From positions 1 through 7,422 of the forward strand of contig JACRMZ010000002.1 of assembly GCA_016219455.1 (NCBI GenBank): DNA of 7,422 bases. The letters are read 5' to 3'. Below, piece after piece: positions 1 through 5,974 of the stretch. The notes under the pieces are model-generated. The model saw only the letters and a list, made by a program, of their open reading frames with translations, had not been told where the DNA came from and ran no database searches. The first letter of the stretch is position 1. Every line of letters starts with the position of its first letter. Made by a program: the position numbers and the translations under genes. This DNA is from Candidatus Aenigmatarchaeota archaeon. Its GTDB lineage: Archaea > Aenigmatarchaeota > Aenigmatarchaeia > PWEA01 > JACRMZ01.

Positions 1-152
1 TCAGATATCTTCGGCCTTTCGGGATTGATTGAGACTTGTATCCCTTCGCCGGAAATGATTTTTGCAGAGACGTTGTTTGTCTGGATGCGCATAACTCCCG
101 CTATTGCAAGAACTGCCAAAATCACCGCCAATACCTTCAGGTAGTTATTCAT
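1..152 (-). CDS. Small exported or membrane-anchored protein, 5' part only
   Basis: This is the first 50 codons of a gene that runs off the left edge of the window. It begins MNNYLKVLAVILAVLAIAGV: a short Asn/Lys head followed by a hydrophobic stretch at about residues 5-21, which is a signal peptide or N-terminal anchor. The following residues (about 29-50, ending NPERPKIS) resemble the start of an extracellular beta-sandwich strand, but too little is present to name a family. The ATG lies inside the last codons of the upstream gene, giving an 8-nt overlap (ATGAATAA), with a good Shine-Dalgarno GGAGG 7 nt upstream. This start is therefore well supported, and translational coupling to the surface-protein gene is likely. 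The shared orientation and exported nature suggest a role at the same cell surface, which is inference. Function unknown. Confidence 0.7.
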   Translation of the reverse strand, partial: MNNYLKVLAVILAVLAIAGVMRIQTNNVSAKIISGEGIQVSINPERPKIS

Positions 153-3100
153 CCAAAGCCCTCCCCATTCTCCTTACCTTCCTTTTCATATCAGACCACT
201 TTTTCTTTCTTGCCCGCAACCTCTTGGCAACAAGGTAGATTGCTGCACCTGCAAAGGGAAGGGCGAGATACTCCAGTGGGAACTTCCATCCCAGCGCCGC
301 CATCTGATATTCCCTCATCAGAACGAACCCGTCTGCATCTACTATGACCATTCCGGTATAATAACCGGGGTAAGCCTGTTCAGGCATTTGGACTGAAAAT
401 TCTATTTCCCGTGACTCTCCTGGCTGGAGAGTGATATTTTTACGGGAGGCATAGGACCAGCCTGCAGGCAATCCAAATCTTACTGAAAGCGTTCTCGTCT
501 CGTTCATCGCATTTTCTATGACAAACGAAGATTTTTTCGTCTTTCCTGGTGAGACTTCCAGCGCCTTTGGAGTCGAAAGCGAAAGCCCCTCAGGTATCTT
601 TGTCTTCCTCACACGGATCTCGTTTACCGGCCAATAGATATATGGTGAATACTCCTTCAATGACCCAACGACCTTGTAAGAGAAGCTTCTTGTCGTGTTG
701 GGTTGCATATCTATTATTGACCATCTCACAACCGGGTCTTTCCTGATTATTTCGTCTGGCCGCTGCTCGAACTCTATGTAATCAGTGCTGTTGGCTATTG
801 ATTTCTTTATGTCTTCAACAATGTCAACCCTGGGCAACCTTTCATTTCCGTTGCGAACGCTTATCGTTACAGTGCTTCTTCCGTGGTTACCGTCAACTTT
901 AACGTTCCTTGTTGTTACTATACCGGCTTCCCTTGGGAACTCTTTTACTCTCAATATGAAGGACGCTTTGCCGGCACTCTCATAGCCAACTATTCCAGCA
1001 GACGCCTGGTAATCGCCGGGATTTGCGTTCTTCTGAACGATGACATTGACAACAAATCTTCCTGACTCCATGGAACCTAGGTTTATCACGGGAGGCTGGA
1101 TTGAAACCCATTGTACCGGAAGCCCTTCCATGGAAAGAACTGCCGTGGCGCTCCCGTTGCCTATGTTCTTCACCTCAACCACCAACGCTGCAGAATCTCC
1201 TGCAATTACTTCCGTGAGGGCTGGCTGCGATGTGAATATTATGTTTCCACGCTTCGGCGGCTCTGTTATCGGCGAGCCTGAAACAATTTCTCCGCTAGGC
1301 GCCGAAACTGAGGGACCTGTAGGCTCTGGAGCAGACGGCGGAGGTGGCAGTTTGCCTGAGAGCAAGAACTGCATTATATTAGTGAACCTGAATGAAAGAT
1401 ACGACACGCGTGAAACGAACCCTGAGACTGATATCGGCGAGGTTATATGGCGCTGCCTGTTGATCGCTCTGTCTATCAACGAGTTTACATTGAAGCTCTG
1501 GAAGGCGTTGGCAAAGTACAAAGTTATCTTCTGGAAGGCTATGTTTGCGTTTAACGTCACTGTTCCGTAAGCTTTCTTGTAAAGCTGGGCGGCCTTCAGG
1601 AAGGCTGCATTGATGTTCATCCCGCTGGCTATGGAGCGTCCTGCAACCAAAGAACGCGAGGGGATTTGGTTGAAGTTCAAGGCAACTCTTGGGAATGCGT
1701 TCTTCGTTATTTCAATGAAGCGCCCAAAGCTTGCAGACAATGACGAATAAATCGATCTAACCGCGAAAGCCATGCGTGAAGAAACCGCATTGACGCCAAT
1801 TGCACTTGAAATTCTCCTCACAAGCGACCCTATTCTCCCGGCAACCGGGCTTAGAGAGAACTGTCCTGGCAACGACCTTGTTGCAGACAGCGCCCGTGAT
1901 GACAAGGAAGACTCTGTAACCTGTTGCGCCAACGAGAAGTTGAAAAGCCTTCCGAAAAGGGAGTCCATGGATGCAGCAATTGACTGGTAAATCGACCTTG
2001 CGATGGATGTTATTCTTATCGACGCGGAATTTACAGACAATTGGCTCCCGATAGACTTTACAGCAGAGATTATCCTGTAAGGCGCCTGGCTAAACGATAG
2101 TTGCAACGAGGAATACGCTATTTTTGTCGATTGGTATGTACGCTGGAAGAAAGCGCTCACTGATTGTACGCTTGACCTTAAAGTTAAGGCGGTCTTTGAC
2201 GCAATGGCGTTGAATGATAAAGACCTTGAAATTGCCATATTTAGCTGAGCCACTCTTTGAGCCATGTGGCTGAACTGTATTTTATTGTACGGAAGGCGGA
2301 CGAATTGAAATGCCCCCCGGACCACAGAATTCTGTGAAATGACATTTACAAGAGCTCTTGGAATCGACGCTGCCCTGGAAAGCATTGCGTTGTTGCTTAT
2401 TGCCAGATAAAAGGACCTGAACGCCGATGAAAACTTAAGCTGCGCTTCCGTGATATCCAGCGAACTCCGGAGGGACCGCACAGATGATGCCAGGCGCGAT
2501 ATCCCCGTATTCAGCGAGACACCTAGGGAGGAGACTGCAGTCTTCGTTGCCTGGACTGCCCTCGAAAACGTTGAAGTTATTGAATTGTAAGCGTATCTTG
2601 GCATTGCCGAGAATCGTTGGGACAATGCATTCAGATTAAACGCTCCTGAAACTGAATGCTGTATCACCAAAACCTTTTCTTTCAGCACGTTAAACGAAAG
2701 CTGGCTGTAAAGCAGCCTCAGTGCTGATAGCGCCCTTGATGATGCAGAAGCCTGTGATATTTGCTGGTATATTGGATGCACAAACAGCGCCACTCTTGTG
2801 ACTGAAAGCAATCTTGACGACGCGTGGCTGAACGTTGCAGACAGGGAAGCGTATGCTGTCTTTGTTGCCTGTGACAGGGACTGGAAGCTTTCCGATACAG
2901 ACAGGTACAGTGAACGGGAAAGCGCCGATACCCTTGACGCAACAGCGTTGACACTGATTGACGTGTAAATGGACCCTGACATCGCAGACATTCTTGATGC
3001 TATCGAACTGAAGGGCAGCTGGTTACCAATGGCACGCTGAAATGCATACGCCTTGGATACGACAGAACTCCCTGAAAATTGCTGCGATGCAACGCGTTCG

Positions 3101-3909
3101 TACAGCCTCCCCATGGCTGAATTGAACATTGTTGAGAGAGAAAGGTATGCAGACTTTGAAAATGAAGCGATCCTTGAGGCAATAGAATTTACGGAAACCT
3201 GGACTGAAGTTATCCTAGGAGCTGACAGCATCCTTGACAGCGATTCACTGATGCTTATGCCCAGCGAGGCGGTGGCGCTCTGGGTTGACCCCATAGTCCT
3301 TACTAGAGACAGGGAAAGCGACTGGTACACTGCCCTGAACGCTGAAAGCGCTCTTGATGCAACCGACGATTGCCCTATCTGCAGTGTTGCCGACCTTGAG
3401 AGGGAATAAAACCTGCCGGCAAGCGTGTTTAGTGAGATTCCAGATGATATGGATTTCACCATTGCATTGATCCTTGATGCAGTTGGGCTGACTGAAAGCT
3501 GACTTGTAGTCAAACGATCATACGCCCTGCCAATGACAGAGATGAGGTTCTCATTGATAGACTGGTATATTGTCCTGACGGAAAAAAGCACTCTGGATGC
3601 GATGGAATTAAATGAAAGTTGGTTTGCCAACGATCTCTGGATTGATACTGAATTTGAAACTGCAGAATTGAAGGAAAATTGCACGGAGGAAAAGACGGTT
3701 TTCGTCGACTGCATTGAATTTGCGAAAGATGCAGCCATGCTCTGATAGAAGGATTTGTAGATGTATGATGCCCTTTGGCCAAGAGATGTTTGTTCAATTG
3801 GTTGGAAAATGCTCCTTGCAAACGATGCGGATCTCTCTGCTATTGCACTCTGGGTTATCGCGTTGTATATGCTTCTTCCTGTTGCAATAGCTGGACTGTC
3901 AATATCCAC
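145..3909 (-). CDS. Giant surface protein, C-terminal 1254 codons: 20-residue repeat domain, beta-sandwich domains, membrane anchor
   Basis: Residues 1-848 are 42 tandem units of 20 residues, rich in Ser, Ala and Arg. Residues about 849-888 are a Pro-rich linker containing PPPP. Residues about 889-991 form a NEW3/CARDB-like beta-sandwich (strand VVEVKNIGNG). Residues about 992-1106 form a second, DUF11-like sandwich (VTISVRNGN, then VVRWSI). Residues about 1107-1206 form a clear NEW3-type domain (LPAGWSY, LQPGESREIEFSV, YPGYYTG). Residues about 1208-1229 are a transmembrane helix, followed by a basic tail (RLRARKKKW), which fixes the C terminus in the cytoplasm and the rest outside. There is no Cys by eye. 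The only upstream start is GTG at 3909: it has no Shine-Dalgarno, is followed directly by repeat unit 1 with no signal peptide, and an in-frame TAA lies about 24 nt upstream. An exported type I protein cannot begin this way, so I infer this is the C-terminal part of the gene overlapping it by 55 nt. Function unknown; a stalk or adhesin-like surface role is a guess. Confidence 0.85.
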   Translation of the reverse strand: MDIDSPAIATGRSIYNAITQSAIAERSASFARSIFQPIEQTSLGQRASYIYKSFYQSMAASFANSMQSTKTVFSSVQFSFNSAVSNSVSIQRSLANQLSFNSIASRVLFSVRTIYQSINENLISVIGRAYDRLTTSQLSVSPTASRINAMVKSISSGISLNTLAGRFYSLSRSATLQIGQSSVASRALSAFRAVYQSLSLSLVRTMGSTQSATASLGISISESLSRMLSAPRITSVQVSVNSIASRIASFSKSAYLSLSTMFNSAMGRLYERVASQQFSGSSVVSKAYAFQRAIGNQLPFSSIASRMSAMSGSIYTSISVNAVASRVSALSRSLYLSVSESFQSLSQATKTAYASLSATFSHASSRLLSVTRVALFVHPIYQQISQASASSRALSALRLLYSQLSFNVLKEKVLVIQHSVSGAFNLNALSQRFSAMPRYAYNSITSTFSRAVQATKTAVSSLGVSLNTGISRLASSVRSLRSSLDITEAQLKFSSAFRSFYLAISNNAMLSRAASIPRALVNVISQNSVVRGAFQFVRLPYNKIQFSHMAQRVAQLNMAISRSLSFNAIASKTALTLRSSVQSVSAFFQRTYQSTKIAYSSLQLSFSQAPYRIISAVKSIGSQLSVNSASIRITSIARSIYQSIAASMDSLFGRLFNFSLAQQVTESSLSSRALSATRSLPGQFSLSPVAGRIGSLVRRISSAIGVNAVSSRMAFAVRSIYSSLSASFGRFIEITKNAFPRVALNFNQIPSRSLVAGRSIASGMNINAAFLKAAQLYKKAYGTVTLNANIAFQKITLYFANAFQSFNVNSLIDRAINRQRHITSPISVSGFVSRVSYLSFRFTNIMQFLLSGKLPPPPSAPEPTGPSVSAPSGEIVSGSPITEPPKRGNIIFTSQPALTEVIAGDSAALVVEVKNIGNGSATAVLSMEGLPVQWVSIQPPVINLGSMESGRFVVNVIVQKNANPGDYQASAGIVGYESAGKASFILRVKEFPREAGIVTTRNVKVDGNHGRSTVTISVRNGNERLPRVDIVEDIKKSIANSTDYIEFEQRPDEIIRKDPVVRWSIIDMQPNTTRSFSYKVVGSLKEYSPYIYWPVNEIRVRKTKIPEGLSLSTPKALEVSPGKTKKSSFVIENAMNETRTLSVRFGLPAGWSYASRKNITLQPGESREIEFSVQMPEQAYPGYYTGMVIVDADGFVLMREYQMAALGWKFPLEYLALPFAGAAIYLVAKRLRARKKKWSDMKRKVRRMGRALDE
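160..164 (-). promoter_or_regulatory. Shine-Dalgarno site of the small exported protein gene
   Basis: On the minus strand GGAGG (within GGGGAGGG) lies 7 nt before the ATG at 152. It sits inside the 3' end of the preceding coding region. It decides the start of the downstream gene and fits translational coupling. The GTG at 3909 has no comparable site. Confidence 0.6.
1366..3909 (-). repeat. 42 tandem 20-residue (60-nt) protein repeat units
   Basis: Aligned by eye, residues 1-848 divide into 42 units. Forty are exactly 20 residues; unit 19 (2752-2829) has 6 extra residues and unit 41 has 2 extra. Consensus by position: 1 Asn/Ser, 2 Ser, 3 Ile/Val, 4 Ala, 5 Ser, 6 Arg, 9 Ser/Ala, 12 Arg/Lys, 13 Ser, 14 Ile/Ala, 15 Tyr, 17 Ser, 18 Leu/Ile, 19 Ser, 20 Phe/Val/Leu. 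Examples are NSIASRVLFSVRTIYQSINE (unit 6) and SSVASRALSAFRAVYQSLSL (unit 10). Copies are divergent at DNA level but length is tightly held, so selection acts on protein spacing. Counting by eye gives about 82 Arg/Lys against 16 Asp/Glu and no Cys or Trp. The fold is uncertain: a 20-residue solenoid coil, or a short strand (positions 17-20) plus a helix capped by Asn/Ser at position 1. Confidence 0.85.
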
Positions 3910-4709
3910 GATTCTTCGTCGGAAGAATAGTTAGCATCCCCTGACCAATTAGCCTTTATTGTATATGGGCCTGAAAGCTGGCTCGTGTTTGTCAGATTCG
4001 TTTGCGGCGAGGTTCCGTTGGCTATTGTCTGCCCAACGGTCGTGTAATTAGCGAATATTGTTATGTTGAAAGTCGTGTTCAACGACGCGGTTACATTTGC
4101 CACATCGCCTTTTTGGTAAGCCACGTTTCCACGTGTTCCGTTTAATAGAAGCGTGATGTTTGTGTCTGCCTTGGAGACAGTGTAAGATATTATTCCTGTC
4201 GTGTTGTATGCCCCTATGGTGTCATTTGCAATCCAACGGTATTGGTACGAGCCGGCTGGGATGTCTGTGAAGTTGATTGTACACAAACTATTTAACGTGC
4301 CGGAGCAGATTGCCGTTGAATTGTAAAGCGCTCCGTCAAAATTTGATTCGAACAGAGTTGTGTTGACCGAAATGTCATCCGTGACATTTGTCTGGAAGCC
4401 GTAGGCGCGGTTCTTCTGGTACTGCGTCCCGGACTGGTAAAGCGTGACGTTCGACGTGAAAATCGGCGGAACAGAATCCGTAAACGTCAGAAGAGTTATG
4501 GCAATTGATGATGAACCAGTGATGTTCACTACAGTTGAATTTGCAACGTAACCTGAAAGCGACGCATTCACTGTATAGTTCGTGAAGTATAGGAAACCTG
4601 AGACTTCAGGCTGGTAAGTTCCGTTGACCATGAATTCCGTGAGGATTTGCGTTGGTATCTGGCCGGTGGAGTTTGTAATGGCTGAGAAGTTGCTCGTGGG
4701 GTTGAACAT
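3855..4709 (-). CDS. Surface-protein segment: third linker copy plus Ig-like domains (fragment of the giant gene)
   Basis: The first ATG in this frame is at 4709 (MFNPTSNFS), but it lies in the middle of a conserved domain, and similarity to the other linker copies continues upstream to about 4779. It is therefore not a real start. The segment holds the second half of a transthyretin-like linker domain (TNSTGQIPTQI, then FTNYTVNASL). Next comes an Ig-like domain beginning VPPIFTSNVTLYQ, with two Cys ten residues apart (AICSGTLNSLC), and the strand YQYRWIANDT. The last is a bacterial-Ig-like domain ending NWSGDANYSSDEESWILTV, a typical terminal strand. About 25 N-x-S/T sequons occur in some 265 residues, pointing to a heavily glycosylated extracellular protein. 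After ILTV the frame degenerates and stops at 3855, while the repeat domain continues in the -1 frame. I read this as one protein broken by a frameshift. Confidence 0.75.
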   Translation of the reverse strand: MFNPTSNFSAITNSTGQIPTQILTEFMVNGTYQPEVSGFLYFTNYTVNASLSGYVANSTVVNITGSSSIAITLLTFTDSVPPIFTSNVTLYQSGTQYQKNRAYGFQTNVTDDISVNTTLFESNFDGALYNSTAICSGTLNSLCTINFTDIPAGSYQYRWIANDTIGAYNTTGIISYTVSKADTNITLLLNGTRGNVAYQKGDVANVTASLNTTFNITIFANYTTVGQTIANGTSPQTNLTNTSQLSGPYTIKANWSGDANYSSDEESWILTVQLLQQEEAYTTR

Positions 4710-5974
4710 CGTGGGTTGAGTTGGCGTTTGATTCCCGAAGACTGTGACGCCTGATAGCGGCGAGGCGCCGTCCGTGACACCGTGACAGTCGCGTCGAAAC
4801 GGTACTGGATGAAGAGCTTTGTCGCGACGGATGCCGAAGAGGCATTTATGTCAGATTTGTTGAAGCTCACATTGATGAAGAAGTTGTTGTTTCCCGCAGT
4901 TGTCCCTGTAAGAAAGACATCGTAGTCAAGGGGGGCGTCTATGAACGAGTCATAGAAGGTGTTGTTGCCAGAATTGTGTATTCGTATACCATAGCTTTGA
5001 ATTCTGTTGGTGCTGACATTATTGTTTTTAAAAACGTTGGAGCCCGATGAAGATAAGTATATACCAGGGCTCGCAGATGATGTACTCCTTGTGGTTATAT
5101 TGTTGCCATATATGTAGTTGGAAAATCCAGGTGAAATAAGGATTCCGTAATCATTGCCAGTTCCGGAAGTTAAAATAATATTGTTTGAAACCGTGCTGGA
5201 GTTTGTCGTGTCAACATATATCCCGTAGTTTGCGTTGGCATTGGCTGACGTGAATATTACGTTTGAGTCTATAAGATTGTAAACGCTTGTGTCCGTATCA
5301 ATGCCTATGCTTCCTGTCGAGCCTCCAGCAGAGATGTTATTTGACCTCACAATGTTGTTGGAACTCCTTAAGAAATAGACTCCGTAATTGCTTGCTGACC
5401 GCAAGGTATTAATTGAATTGTTTTCAACTGTGCTGTAGTTTGTTGTGTTGAAAAACACCCCGTATCCGTTGCTTCCGCCTCCGGTGTTGTTTATGGTGTT
5501 GTTTGCTATTGTGATATTGATCCTTCCCGACGCTGTAACAGCACCGAAGTTCGATGAGGATCCATTGTAGACTATTGTCAGGTTTCTGATAGTCACATTG
5601 TCCGCGGTTATGTTTATTGTCGGCAAAGAGATATTGGATAACACCATTGGCTTGTTAGACGTGTTCGCCGTCAGCGTCAAACCAGTCTTATTCACAATAA
5701 GAGACTCGTTGTAGACAGTGGAATTTACGATGACCAAAACGTCGTAGATGCCCGCTGAGTTTATTGCCTTCTGGATGGTGTCGTTGCATATTCCCGTATT
5801 TAGATTACAGACGTTTGAAGGTGGCAGCGGTATGAACTGCAAAATCAAAGTTATAGACTTGCTATTGGTGATGTTCGCTTCAGTGGAGTTTGCAGTATAT
5901 CCGTTTAACGACGCGTTCACCGTGTAGTTGGTGAAACGCAATGTATTGTTGTTCTGATACGTGCCGTTGACCAT
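4568..5974 (-). CDS. NosD-like beta-helix module 2 of the giant surface protein (fragment)
   Basis: The ATG at 5974 (MVNGTYQNNN) is internal to the conserved linker; homology begins earlier, at 6026, directly at the 44-nt deletion. Order of elements: the end of linker copy 2 (FTNYTVNASLNGY), a Cys-pair cap (VCNLNTGICND), the beta-helix entry TIQKAIN, then about ten right-handed parallel beta-helix rungs of PbH1/NosD type with GIY and NN-turn signatures (NYGVYFLRSSNNIV, NYGIYVDTTNSST, PGIYLSSSGSNVF, YGIRIHNSGNNTF). It closes with NFFINVSFNKSDINASSASV and the strand KLFIQYRFDATVT. After DATVT the frame is wrong because of the 8-nt duplication at 4780-4787; the final 70 or so codons, from VSRTAPRR to the stop, are out-of-frame reading of the linker. 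Such beta-helices in archaeal surface proteins usually bind or present carbohydrate; no catalytic site was recognised. It is not the copper-enzyme maturation protein NosD. Confidence 0.8.
   Translation of the reverse strand: MVNGTYQNNNTLRFTNYTVNASLNGYTANSTEANITNSKSITLILQFIPLPPSNVCNLNTGICNDTIQKAINSAGIYDVLVIVNSTVYNESLIVNKTGLTLTANTSNKPMVLSNISLPTINITADNVTIRNLTIVYNGSSSNFGAVTASGRINITIANNTINNTGGGSNGYGVFFNTTNYSTVENNSINTLRSASNYGVYFLRSSNNIVRSNNISAGGSTGSIGIDTDTSVYNLIDSNVIFTSANANANYGIYVDTTNSSTVSNNIILTSGTGNDYGILISPGFSNYIYGNNITTRSTSSASPGIYLSSSGSNVFKNNNVSTNRIQSYGIRIHNSGNNTFYDSFIDAPLDYDVFLTGTTAGNNNFFINVSFNKSDINASSASVATKLFIQYRFDATVTVSRTAPRRYQASQSSGIKRQLNPRCSTPRATSQPLQTPPARYQRKSSRNSWSTELTSLKSQVSYTSRTIQ
4639..4828 (-). 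repeat. Linker repeat copy 3 (8-nt tandem duplication)
   Basis: Positions 4639-4779 match copy 1 perfectly and 4788-4828 match copy 2 perfectly. Between them are 8 extra bases that duplicate the preceding octamer and shift the frame. Downstream of this copy in the direction of transcription the protein goes to Ig-like domains instead of another beta-helix. Confidence 0.9.
4772..4787. repeat. 8-nt tandem duplication (ccgtgaca twice)
   Basis: The octamer ccgtgaca occurs at 4772-4779 and again at 4780-4787. Linker copies 1 and 2 have it once. It lies next to a GC-only hairpin (cggcg-agg-cgccg, 4758-4770) that is present in all three copies. Removing one octamer joins the frame of beta-helix module 2 to that of the Ig-like segment. 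Confidence 0.9.

Noticed and set aside
36..347. Plus-strand frame of 103 codons
   Set aside because: It is antisense to both the membrane-anchor end and the small exported gene, has no Shine-Dalgarno or recognisable domain, and both opposing genes are well supported.
3053..3409. Plus-strand open frame of 118 codons, and similar ones at 3533-3745, 1772-1990 and 1040-1570
   Set aside because: They lie antisense to the repeat and beta-sandwich coding regions. The periodic codon pattern keeps some antisense frames open, and their products show no independent domain or start signal.
1366..3909. CRISPR-like array suggested by regular 60-nt spacing
   Set aside because: The 60-nt units are degenerate at DNA level, have no constant repeat/spacer partition, and form a continuous coding frame with a protein-level pattern.
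3855..3909. Programmed -1 ribosomal frameshifting
   Set aside because: I find no slippery heptamer in the overlap, and the two other breaks in this region are plain indels, so a further indel is more economical. It cannot be fully excluded.
4758..4770. GC hairpin cggcg-agg-cgccg as a transcription terminator
   Set aside because: It is only 5 bp, lies within coding sequence, has no T-tract, and recurs in each linker copy (also 6057-6069 and 7401-7413) as part of the encoded protein motif.
4606..4845. Minus-strand 79-codon frame, with others at 2718-2954, 3000-3182 and 3510-3821
   Set aside because: These are out-of-frame readings of the linker or of the 20-residue repeats; the compositions (His/Arg/Ser/Gln-rich) have no domain features.
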